Positions 44,999-53,085 of a DNA stretch of 64,000 bases are shown here, in pieces. The stretch spans positions 1-64,000 of the forward strand of contig JAUSMJ010000048.1 in NCBI GenBank assembly GCA_030645575.1, in the 5' to 3' direction. The notes beneath the pieces were generated by a model. The model searched no databases, was not told the DNA's origin, and saw nothing but the letters and a program-made list of their open reading frames with translations. Each line of letters begins with the position of its first letter. Position 1 is the stretch's first letter. Made by a program: the position numbers and the translations under genes. This stretch comes from Caulobacter sp. (GTDB lineage: Bacteria > Pseudomonadota > Alphaproteobacteria > Caulobacterales > Caulobacteraceae).

Positions 44999-45398
44999 AA
45001 CGCCGGGAACGACTCCTATCTGTTGATTGTCCGGTCGCATCCCCCCCGCCGCCGGACCGGTCCGCGCCCTTCCTCCCCCCGAAAGCGGCGCCCCGAGCAG
45101 TGGTTATCCCGCCCCTCCCCCCGGCGAGGATGACGAAAAGCGCCGCCGGATCCCCTCCGGCGGCGTATTCGTTTCCGGAGGGCTTCGACGGCCCACGAAA
45201 AGTTCTTGCTCGCGAAGGCGCGTGGCGGTTGATCGGCGCCCCAAGCGGTCTAGGCTGATCGCGATCCTGATCGAAACTTTCCGCGCGATCAGGCTAAAAG
45301 GGCCTTCCAAGTCACATCCCTTGAACGCGTCCTGATCGCCTGACCCCTCGCGGTCGGCCCCGGGGCGTCTCGAAGGGACAATCCTACGGGGATACTCG
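44999..45398. promoter_or_regulatory. 400-bp control region before gdhZ
   Basis: No gene is seen. A strong hairpin at 45141-45165 ends upstream transcription. Nearer gdhZ lie several GATC-rich inverted sequences, the best being CCTGATCG (45266-45273) with CGATCAGG (45286-45293), preceded by CTGATCGCGATC (45255-45266). These could be a regulator's site. No promoter hexamers could be fixed. Confidence 0.45.
45141..45165 (+). terminator. Terminator-like hairpin after the AI-2E gene
   Basis: CGCCGCCGGA-TCCCC-TCCGGCGGCG: a perfect 10-bp stem with a 5-nt loop, followed by TATTCGTTTCC. On the other strand it is followed by CTTTTCG, so it could work both ways. Confidence 0.7.
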
Positions 45399-48300
45399 AT
45401 GAAGGGCGCAAGCCTTCACCCGGCCGCGCCGGGGTTTGATTCCGACAGTCTCGCCGCCGCCTTCGCCAGGGCGCTGGGCCACAAGTCCGGGACGCCCGGC
45501 GGCGCCGAGGCGGCGTTCATCGCCCAGATCCACCGGGACCTGTCCGTCGAGGAACTGCCGGACGCGAGCATCGACGACCTGGGCGCCGCCTTCGCCGAGC
45601 TGTGGCGGTTCGGCGAGGCGCTGGAGGGCGAGAGCCCGACGATCCGCCTGCGCCGCTGGACCACCGCCGGCGGCGGCGATCTCGGCCGCGACCTGCTCGA
45701 GATCGTCCAGCCCGACCGACCGTTCCTGGTCGATTCCATCATGGGCGAGATCGTCGAGGCCGGCTTCCCCGTCCGGGCCATGTTCCACCCGCTGATCGAA
45801 CGGGGCGGGCGGCGGCTGTCGGTCATCCAGATCCATCTCGACCCGGTCGGCGAGGACCGCGCCGAGGCCCTGGTCGAGGGCGTGACGGCGGCGCTGACCG
45901 ACGTGCAGATGGCGGTCGCCGACTTCGCCGCCATGCAGGCGTTGATGCGCGACACCATCGGCGAACTGTCGGGGGCGCCGGCCCCGGTGTCGGCCGAGGC
46001 GCGGGCGGAGGATCTGGCCTTCCTCGACTGGCTGGAGCGCGACAGCTTCGTGTTCCTCGGGGCCCGGGTCTACGACTATCCGCGGACCGACGCGGGCGAT
46101 TACGCCGCCGAGGAGCCCGTCTATCGCCCGGAAGACAGCCTGGGCGTCCTGCGCGACCAGGAGCGCCGCGTGCTTCGCCGCACCAGCGAGCCGGCCATCC
46201 TGTCCAAGCAGCTGCGCCGCTATCTGGAGACCGACTCGCCGCTGATCGTGGCCAAGTCGAACCTGCGCTCGCGCGTCCACCGCCGCGCCTACATGGACTA
46301 CGTCGGGGTCAAGCGGTACGGCGCGGACGGCAAGCCGTCGGGCGAGGTCCGGTTCGTCGGCCTGTTCACCGCCGAGGCCTATGACGCCCCGGCCAGGGAC
46401 GTGCCGCTGATCCGGCGCAAGGTCGCCAACGTGCTCGCCCGGGCCGGGGTCTCGGCCGGCGGCCACAATGACAAGCGCCTGCGCAACATTCTCGAGACCT
46501 GGCCGCGCGACGAGCTGTTCCAGACGCCGGAGGACGAACTGCTGGTGCTGGCGCTTGGCGTGCTGCACCTGTTCGACCGGCCGCGCGTGCGGCTGTTCGC
46601 CCGCCGCGACCCGTTCGCCCGGTTCATCTCGGTGCTGCTGTTCGTGCCGCGCGAGCGCTATGATTCCGGCGTGCGCGAAAAGGCTGGCCGGATCCTGGCC
46701 GAGGCCTTCCAGGGCCGCATCTCGGCCTATTATCCCAGCTTCTCGGACGCGCCGCTGGCGCGGGTGCACTTCATCCTGGGCGTCGATCCGGGCCGGCACG
46801 TCGATCCTGACCTGACCATGGTCGAGGCCGACATCGCCGAGGCGGCCCGCACCTGGAGCGACCGCTTCGAGGCGGCCGTCCGCGCCGCCCCGCCGCCGGC
46901 CGGCGTGGCCGCCACCCTGGCGCGCTGGTCCGGCGGGTTCAGCAGCGGTTATCGCGAATTCTATCCGGCCGAGGAGGCGCTGACCGACCTGGCCGAAATC
47001 GAGGCCATGGGCGGCGAGGATTTCCGCACCCGCGCGTTCCGCGTGGTCGGCGACACGGCCACCCGCTTCCGCTTCAAGGTCTATCGCAGGGGCGGGGCCG
47101 CCCCCCTGGCGGACGTCATGCCGATCCTCGAGCACATGGGCCTCAAGGCCCTGATCGAGGACGCCTTCGAACTGTCGCCCCTGACCGCCGCCGGCGAGCG
47201 CGAAGCGGTCTGGGTGCACGAATTCCTGCTCGAGGACCAGCAGGGCGAGCACCTGGTGTTCACCGATGTGCAGGACGCCTTCGAGGCGGCCTTCACCGCC
47301 GTCTGGACGGGCCGCACCGAGAGCGACGGCTTCAACCGGCTGGTGCTTGAGCTGGGCGTGTCCTGGCGCGAGGCGGCGCTGATCCGGGCGCTGGCGCGTT
47401 ATCGCCAGCAGTCGGGCCTCGACCCCAGCCAGCTGGTGCAGGAACAGGCCCTGTCGGAACATCCGGGCGTGGCGCGGCTGATCCTCGACCTGTTCCGCAT
47501 CAAGTTCGACCCGGCCATCGGCGCCGATATGAAGGGCCGCGAGACCCAGGCCGCGACCGTGATGGAGGAGGTCACCGCCGCGTTGCAGGCGGTCGATAGC
47601 CTCGACCACGACCGGGTTCTGCGCCGTCTGGCCCTGCTGGTCGGCGCGACCAAGCGGACCAACTTCTACCAGACCGCCGAGGGCGGCGGTCCCAAGCCCT
47701 ACATCAGCTTCAAGATCGCCAGCCGCGAGCTGGAGGACCTGCCGGCGCCCAAACCGTTCCGCGAGATCTTCGTCTGGGCCCCGCACGTCGAGGGCGTGCA
47801 TCTGCGCTTCGGGCCCGTGGCCCGCGGCGGCCTGCGCTGGTCCGACCGCCGCGACGACTTCCGCACCGAGGTGCTGGGTCTGGTCAAGGCGCAGCAGGTC
47901 AAGAACGCGGTCATCGTGCCCGTCGGCTCCAAGGGCGGCTTCTATCCCAAGCACCTGCCGCGCGGCGGAACGCCGGACGCGATCCGGGCCGAGGGCATCC
48001 GGGCCTACCGGACCTTCCTGTTCGGCCTGCTCGACATCACCGACAATATCGACGCCGACAACAATGTGGTGCGGCCGCCGGCCGTGATCGCCCACGAGGG
48101 TGACGATCCCTATCTGGTCGTGGCGGCCGACAAGGGCACGGCGACCTTCTCCGACATCGCCAACGGCGTGGCCGAGTCCTACGGCTTCTGGCTCGGCGAC
48201 GCGTTCGCCTCGGGCGGCTCGGCCGGCTACGATCACAAGGTCATGGGCATCACCGCCCGCGGGGCCTGGGAAGCGGTCAAGCGCCACTTCCGCGAGGCCG

Positions 48301-50246
48301 GCAAGGACATCCAGACCACCGACTTCACCGTCGTCGGCGTCGGCGACATGTCAGGCGACGTGTTCGGCAACGGCATGCTGCTGAGCCGCCACATCCGGCT
48401 GATCGCGGCCTTCGACCACCGGCACATCTTCATCGATCCCAACCCCGACGCGGCGACCTCCTGGCCCGAGCGCAAGCGGATGTTCGAGCTGCCGCGCTCG
48501 TCGTGGGAGGACTACGACAAAAGCCTCATTTCGGCCGGCGGCGGGGTCTTTTCCCGCGCCCTCAAGTCGATCCCGCTGTCGCCGGAAATCCGCGCGGCGC
48601 TGGACATCAAGGCCGAGACCGTCTCGCCGGCCGAGCTGATGACCGCGATCCTCAAAGCCAGGGCCGGGCTGCTCTATCTGGGCGGCATCGGCACCTATGT
48701 GAAGGCGCGTGGCGAAAGCAACGCCGAGGCGGGCGACAAGACCAACGACGCGATCCGCGTCAACGCCGGCGATCTGCGGGTCAAGGTGGTCGGCGAGGGC
48801 GCCAACCTGGGCCTGACCCAGGCGGGCCGCATCGAGTTCGCGCGGGCGGGCGGGCGGATCAACACCGACGCCATCGACAACTCCGCCGGGGTCGACAGCT
48901 CCGACCACGAGGTCAACATCAAGATCCTCACGGGCATGGTCGAGCGCGGCGGCAAGCTGGACCGCCCGGCGCGGGACAAACTGCTGGCCTCGATGACCGA
49001 CGAGGTCGGCCATCATGTGCTGGCGCACAACTACGACCAGACCCTGGCCCTGTCCCTGCTCGAACAGGACGCCGTCGCGGAAATCGAGAACCACGCCCGG
49101 TTCATGGCCGAACTGGAGTCAGCCGGCCGCCTGGACCGCAAGGTCGAGGGCCTGCCCGACGCGGCCCAGATGCTCGAGCTGGGCGCCGCCCGCAAGGGCC
49201 TGACCCGGCCGGAACTGGCCGTGCTGCTGGCCTACGGCAAGCTCGACCTGTTCGACGAGATCGTCGCCTCCAAGGCGCCGGACGATCCGGCGTTCGAGGC
49301 CACGATGGAGGCCTATTTCCCCCGGCCCCTGGCGAAGTACGCGGACGAGATGGCGCGCCATCGGCTGCGGCGCGAGATCATCGCCACGGTGATCGACAAC
49401 GAGCTGATCAACATCTGCGGTCCGACCTTCCCCGCGCGCCTGCGGGCGGCGGCCGGCTGCGACACCGGCGCCCTGGTCACCGGCTTCGAGGCGGCCCGAC
49501 GCATCCTGAATTTCCAGGACAGCTGGGACGCGGTGGCCGCGCTCGACGGCAAGGCGCCGGCGGAGGGCCAGCTGGCCCTGTTCCGCGCCCTGGCCCACAT
49601 CATCCGCAGTCAGACCTTCTGGCTGGCCCGCCGCGCCGGACCGGGCGGGGTCAACGCCCTGACCGAACGCTACGGCCCGTCGATGACCGAGCTGCGCGGC
49701 CTGACCCCGGGCATCCTCTCGCCGTTCGAGCAGAAGGCGGTCGCCCGGCGGGCGGCGCTGTTCGTCAAGGACGGCGCGCCGGAAGCGCTGGCGGCCAGCA
49801 TCGCCGCCATCCAGCCCCTGACCACGGCGGCGGAGCTGGTCGATCTGGCGAACGCCCTGGGCTGGCCGGTGGCCGGCACGGCGCGGCTGTATCACCAGGT
49901 CGGCGCGGCGTTCAGCTTCGACCGGCTGCGGGCGGCGGCGGGCGAGCGGCGCGGCGGCGACCACTTCGAACGGATGGCCGTCCGTCGTCTGATCGAGGAC
50001 ATGCTGGCCGAACAGGCCCAGGTCGCGCGCGCGGTGATGACCTTCGCCGGCAGCCCGGATTCGGCCATCGACAACGACGCGGCCAAGGCCACGGTGGCGT
50101 CCTGGGCCCAGATGCACTCCGGGCCTGGACGGGTCGTGCGCCGCACGATCGAGGAGATCGAACAGGCCGGCGGCGGCTGGACCTTCGCCAAGCTGACCAT
50201 CGCCAACGCGGCGCTGCGCGAACTGGTGGCGGTGGCCGGGAAGTAG
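45399..50246 (+). CDS. gdhZ: NAD-dependent glutamate dehydrogenase, large (180-kDa) type
   Basis: Converts glutamate to 2-oxoglutarate and ammonia. The 1615-residue length matches the large GDH class known in Caulobacter and other alphaproteobacteria. The first ~700 residues are regulatory (ACT-like and helical). The catalytic part begins near residue 780 with FREIFVWAPHVEGVHLRFGPVARGGLRWSDRRDDFRTEVLGLVKAQQVKNAVIVPVGSKGGF (key lysines in the last segment), and GVGDMSGDVFGNGMLLSRHIRLIAAFDHRHIFIDPNPD lies in the NAD-binding region. In C. crescentus GdhZ also dampens cell division through FtsZ; whether that holds here is inference. ATG follows GGGGATACTCG. Confidence 0.97.
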   Translation: MKGASLHPAAPGFDSDSLAAAFARALGHKSGTPGGAEAAFIAQIHRDLSVEELPDASIDDLGAAFAELWRFGEALEGESPTIRLRRWTTAGGGDLGRDLLEIVQPDRPFLVDSIMGEIVEAGFPVRAMFHPLIERGGRRLSVIQIHLDPVGEDRAEALVEGVTAALTDVQMAVADFAAMQALMRDTIGELSGAPAPVSAEARAEDLAFLDWLERDSFVFLGARVYDYPRTDAGDYAAEEPVYRPEDSLGVLRDQERRVLRRTSEPAILSKQLRRYLETDSPLIVAKSNLRSRVHRRAYMDYVGVKRYGADGKPSGEVRFVGLFTAEAYDAPARDVPLIRRKVANVLARAGVSAGGHNDKRLRNILETWPRDELFQTPEDELLVLALGVLHLFDRPRVRLFARRDPFARFISVLLFVPRERYDSGVREKAGRILAEAFQGRISAYYPSFSDAPLARVHFILGVDPGRHVDPDLTMVEADIAEAARTWSDRFEAAVRAAPPPAGVAATLARWSGGFSSGYREFYPAEEALTDLAEIEAMGGEDFRTRAFRVVGDTATRFRFKVYRRGGAAPLADVMPILEHMGLKALIEDAFELSPLTAAGEREAVWVHEFLLEDQQGEHLVFTDVQDAFEAAFTAVWTGRTESDGFNRLVLELGVSWREAALIRALARYRQQSGLDPSQLVQEQALSEHPGVARLILDLFRIKFDPAIGADMKGRETQAATVMEEVTAALQAVDSLDHDRVLRRLALLVGATKRTNFYQTAEGGGPKPYISFKIASRELEDLPAPKPFREIFVWAPHVEGVHLRFGPVARGGLRWSDRRDDFRTEVLGLVKAQQVKNAVIVPVGSKGGFYPKHLPRGGTPDAIRAEGIRAYRTFLFGLLDITDNIDADNNVVRPPAVIAHEGDDPYLVVAADKGTATFSDIANGVAESYGFWLGDAFASGGSAGYDHKVMGITARGAWEAVKRHFREAGKDIQTTDFTVVGVGDMSGDVFGNGMLLSRHIRLIAAFDHRHIFIDPNPDAATSWPERKRMFELPRSSWEDYDKSLISAGGGVFSRALKSIPLSPEIRAALDIKAETVSPAELMTAILKARAGLLYLGGIGTYVKARGESNAEAGDKTNDAIRVNAGDLRVKVVGEGANLGLTQAGRIEFARAGGRINTDAIDNSAGVDSSDHEVNIKILTGMVERGGKLDRPARDKLLASMTDEVGHHVLAHNYDQTLALSLLEQDAVAEIENHARFMAELESAGRLDRKVEGLPDAAQMLELGAARKGLTRPELAVLLAYGKLDLFDEIVASKAPDDPAFEATMEAYFPRPLAKYADEMARHRLRREIIATVIDNELINICGPTFPARLRAAAGCDTGALVTGFEAARRILNFQDSWDAVAALDGKAPAEGQLALFRALAHIIRSQTFWLARRAGPGGVNALTERYGPSMTELRGLTPGILSPFEQKAVARRAALFVKDGAPEALAASIAAIQPLTTAAELVDLANALGWPVAGTARLYHQVGAAFSFDRLRAAAGERRGGDHFERMAVRRLIEDMLAEQAQVARAVMTFAGSPDSAIDNDAAKATVASWAQMHSGPGRVVRRTIEEIEQAGGGWTFAKLTIANAALRELVAVAGK

Positions 50247-50249
50247 GTT

Positions 50250-50343
50250 GCGTGGTTCGACACGCGCCTGCGGCGCTGCTCACCATGACGTGCAATGAGC
50301 TACGTCATCCTGAGCAGCCGCGTAGCGGCGTGTCGAAGGACGC
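50250..50343 (+). repeat. Dispersed ~95-bp palindromic element, copy 2
   Basis: GCGTGGTTCGACACGCGCC...GCTGCTCACCATGACGT on the left and ACGTCATCCTGAGCAGC...GGCGTGTCGAAGGACGC on the right are imperfect inverted halves. It begins 3 bases after the gdhZ stop and ends 6 bases before the stop of the convergent hydrolase gene, so it fills the whole gap. Confidence 0.8.
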
Positions 50344-50349
50344 AATCTG

Positions 50350-51117
50350 CTAGGTGAACGCCGCCCGCAACGCCTGCACATAATACCCCTCCGCCGTCGT
50401 CCGCAGATCGGCCCGATAGCGGGTGCGGGGGTCGTTGGCGTCGTCGTCGTCGAAGGCGTGGGTGGCGTCCGGGAAGGTCAGGACATCGACCGACAGGCCA
50501 TCGGCCTTGAGCCGGCTCAAGGCCTTCATCGGCCCGTTTGTCCCGACCACCGCATCCTTGCCGCCCAGCACGGCGAACACCTTTGGCCTCTGCCCCTGCC
50601 AGCCCCGCGCCGAGGTCAGGGACGGGAAGCTGGCGTAGGGATAGACCAGAAAGGCGGCCTTGACGGCCCCGAGCAACGCCGGGTCGGCGTCGGCCAGACC
50701 GGTCATCCGGGCCGCGCCGTCGCCCTGGGCGAAGGCGTCCATGATGGTCCAGCCGCCGTGGCTCCAGCCGGCGGCGACCACGCGGCCGGCGTCGGCCCAG
50801 GACTGGCTCTTCAGCCAGTGTAGCATGGCGTAGAGGTCGCCGGCCCGTTGCGCCCCACGCAGGACCGTCCCGGTACAGACGAACAGGCTGCCGTCCAGCC
50901 GCGACATGCCGCGCGGCGTGAAGCTGTCGATAATGACCACCGCCACCCCGGCCTTCGCCGCCGCCTCGGCGTAGCTGTTCTGGAACGGCTGCGATCCCGC
51001 GCAGCCGTGCAGCTGCAGCGCCACCGGGAAGGGCCCGGGCCCGGCGGGCTTGATCACCCGCGCGCCGCGCGCCAGCAGCTCGGCGCGTTCCGCCAGGGTC
51101 GAGGGTCGGGACAACAT
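50350..51117 (-). CDS. Dienelactone-hydrolase-like alpha/beta hydrolase
   Basis: A 255-residue cytoplasmic hydrolase. Nucleophile elbow GWSHGG (VVAAGWSHGGWTIMDAFA), acid in AVLGGKDAVVGTNGP, and His in FPDATHAFDDDDA give a full Ser-Asp-His triad. The oxyanion part is QLHGCAGSQPFQNSYAEAAAKAGVAVVIID. It differs clearly from the hydrolase at 4505, which uses Cys. Transcription appears controlled by an operator lying within its promoter, and the mRNA may begin at or within one base of the ATG. The substrate is unknown. Confidence 0.88.
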   Translation of the reverse strand: MLSRPSTLAERAELLARGARVIKPAGPGPFPVALQLHGCAGSQPFQNSYAEAAAKAGVAVVIIDSFTPRGMSRLDGSLFVCTGTVLRGAQRAGDLYAMLHWLKSQSWADAGRVVAAGWSHGGWTIMDAFAQGDGAARMTGLADADPALLGAVKAAFLVYPYASFPSLTSARGWQGQRPKVFAVLGGKDAVVGTNGPMKALSRLKADGLSVDVLTFPDATHAFDDDDANDPRTRYRADLRTTAEGYYVQALRAAFT

Positions 51118-51124
51118 GAGGGCG

Positions 51125-51152
51125 AGTATGTGAGCAAATGCTCACATGTCAA
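51125..51152 (-). promoter_or_regulatory. Promoter with embedded operator before the hydrolase
   Basis: Read on the minus strand: TTGACA (51152-51147), a 16-bp spacer and CATACT (51130-51125). The spacer is filled by the palindrome TGTGAGCA-TT-TGCTCACA (51146-51129), extended by one matching base on each side. A repressor, probably TetR-type from the site form, would block RNA polymerase. The expected start of transcription falls at about 51118, next to the ATG at 51117, so the mRNA may be leaderless. Confidence 0.75.
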
Positions 51153-51216
51153 GCGGTGTGCTGCTCAGTTCCAATGGGCCATGACGCGGAAGTGGGAATG
51201 AACCTGGATGGCGCCG

Positions 51217-52800
51217 CTAGTGCCTGAACACCCGGACACCCGTAAACGCCATGGCCACGCCGCGCTCGTCGGCGGCGGCGATGACCTCGGCGTCGCGGAT
51301 CGAGCCGCCGGGCTGGATCACCGCCGTGGCGCCGGCCTCGGCCGCCTGGATCAGGCCGTCGGCGAAGGGGAAGAAGGCCTCGGACGCGCAGGCGCTGCCC
51401 GTCAGGTCCAGGCCGAAGTCGCCGGCGCGCATGGCGGCGATACGGGCGCTGTCCTTGCGGTTCATCTGGCCCGCGCCGACGCCCAGCGTCTGGCCGCCGC
51501 GCGCGAACACCACGGCGTTGGACTTCACATGTTTGGCGATGGTGAAGGCGAACAGCATGTCGGCGACCTCGGCCGGCGTGGGCGCGCGCCTGGTGACGAT
51601 CTTCAGGTCGCCGGGCAGGACCAGCGAGGCGTCGCGGCTCTGGACGAGGAAGCCGCCGGCGACCGAGCGGAACACCTCGCCCGGCGCGCGGGGGTCGGGC
51701 AGGGCGCCGGTGACCAGCAGGCGCAGGTTCTTCTTCGATTCGAACACGGCGATGGCGTCATCGTCGGCTTCCGGGGCGATGACCACCTCGGTGAAGACTT
51801 CGACGATGGCCTCGGCGGCCTTGCGGTCGAGCCGGCGGTTGACGGCCACGATGCCGCCGAAGGCGCTGACCGGGTCGCATTCCAGCGCGCGCTGATAGGC
51901 GCCCAGCAGGTCGCCGCCCGTGGCCACGCCGCAGGGGTTGGCGTGCTTGACGATGACGCAGGCCGGCTCGGCGAACTCGGCCACCAGCTCGAAGGCCGCG
52001 TCGGTGTCGGCGATGTTGTTGTAGCTGAGATCCTTGCCCTGCAGCTGGCGGGCGCCCGCCACGCCGGGCCGCGCCGGGCCGCTGGCGTAGAAGGCCGCCG
52101 ACTGGTGCGGGTTCTCGCCATAGCGCATGGTCTGGATCAGGGTCCCGGCGATGGCCTTGCGGGCCGGGGCCGTGTCGCCCAGCTGGCCGGCGAACCAGGC
52201 GGAGATGGCCGCGTCATAGGCCGCAGTGCGGGCATAGGCGCGGGCGGCCAGCCGCTTGCGCAGCTCCAGCGTCGTGGTCCCGCCGTCCTTCAGCTGCAGC
52301 AGCACCTCGCCCATGTCGGCCGGATCGGTGCAGACGGCGACATAGCCGTGGTTCTTGGCCGCCGAGCGGATCATCGCCGGGCCGCCGATGTCGATGTTCT
52401 CGACGCAGGTCGCGAAGTCGCCGCCGGCCGCCACGGTGGCCTCGAACGGATAGAGGTTCACGTACAGCAGGTCGATGCCGCCGATGCCGTGGTCGCTCAT
52501 GGCCTTCGCGTGATCGGCCGCGTCACGCACGCCCAGCAGCCCGCCGTGGACCACGGGGTGCAGCGTCTTGACCCGCCCGTCCATCATTTCCGGGAAGCCG
52601 GTCAGGTCCGACACGTCCTTCACCGGCAGGCCGGCCGCCGCGATGGCCGCCCGGGTGCCGCCGGTGGAGACCAGCTCGACGCCCAGATCGACAAGGGCGC
52701 GGGCGGCGTCGATCAGCCCGGTCTTGTCCGAGACGGACAGCAGGGCGCGGCGAACGGGGGTCTCGTCGGGGCTGGCGGGATAGTCGGGGGCGGCGGGCAT
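51217..52800 (-). CDS. purH: Bifunctional AICAR transformylase/IMP cyclohydrolase
   Basis: Last two steps of purine synthesis, from AICAR to IMP. The 527-residue protein has an N-terminal MGS-like cyclohydrolase domain ([54 protein letters not shown]) and a C-terminal transformylase domain with the catalytic Lys-His in [25 protein letters not shown] and [24 protein letters not shown] riboswitch lies in its leader. It is elsewhere often next to the heparinase-like and rpe genes, which here sit 9-11 kb upstream in the same direction. Confidence 0.98.
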   Translation of the reverse strand: MPAAPDYPASPDETPVRRALLSVSDKTGLIDAARALVDLGVELVSTGGTRAAIAAAGLPVKDVSDLTGFPEMMDGRVKTLHPVVHGGLLGVRDAADHAKAMSDHGIGGIDLLYVNLYPFEATVAAGGDFATCVENIDIGGPAMIRSAAKNHGYVAVCTDPADMGEVLLQLKDGGTTTLELRKRLAARAYARTAAYDAAISAWFAGQLGDTAPARKAIAGTLIQTMRYGENPHQSAAFYASGPARPGVAGARQLQGKDLSYNNIADTDAAFELVAEFAEPACVIVKHANPCGVATGGDLLGAYQRALECDPVSAFGGIVAVNRRLDRKAAEAIVEVFTEVVIAPEADDDAIAVFESKKNLRLLVTGALPDPRAPGEVFRSVAGGFLVQSRDASLVLPGDLKIVTRRAPTPAEVADMLFAFTIAKHVKSNAVVFARGGQTLGVGAGQMNRKDSARIAAMRAGDFGLDLTGSACASEAFFPFADGLIQAAEAGATAVIQPGGSIRDAEVIAAADERGVAMAFTGVRVFRH

Positions 52801-52821
52801 GCGGGTCTCCGGGTTGGAAAA

Positions 52822-52895
52822 ACTCGCCCAGGCGCGCGGCTATGAGGTCCGCGCTCCCCGGTGGTGATCCACCCATGCGCCAGTCACACGAACGA
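52822..52895 (-). ncRNA. ZTP (pfl-motif) riboswitch in the purH leader
   Basis: Read on the minus strand, the leader holds GTGACTGGCG (52887-52878), a GTGG...CCAC hairpin, CCACCGGGGAGCG (52864-52852), a stem with GCGCGGAC, and CGCGCCTGGGCG (52836-52825). These are the strongly conserved blocks of the pfl RNA, which binds ZTP/ZMP, the AICAR intermediates, and is found before purH. After it come GAGTTTTTCC and then the GGAG of the start site at 52800. The T run right after the pseudoknot strand suggests control by termination. Identification is from remembered consensus. Confidence 0.88.
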
Positions 52896-52929
52896 GGCGG
52901 AAAATACGAGGCGGGGGCGGGGAGTCAAT

Positions 52930-53025
52930 GCGTGGTTCGAGACGCGACCCGCGGTCGCTGCTCACCATGACGTGCACTGTGCTACGTCATCCCGAGCAGC
53001 CGCGAAGCGGCGTGTCGAAGGACGC
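52930..53025 (+). repeat. Dispersed ~95-bp palindromic element, copy 3
   Basis: Nearly the same as 50250-50343: GCGTGGTTCGAGACGC...CGCTGCTCACCATGACGT and ACGTCATCCCGAGCAGC...GCGTGTCGAAGGACGC. It lies in the divergent gap between purH and the acyl-CoA ligase, beyond the riboswitch. Confidence 0.8.
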
Positions 53026-53085
53026 AGGATCATCCCTCCGCCGCCCGGGTTGAACCTCGCCCACCGGCGCCCGATAACCGCGCCC

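Noticed and set aside
45384-48287. A 967-codon minus-strand frame opposite gdhZ
   Set aside because: Antisense shadow of a clear family member.
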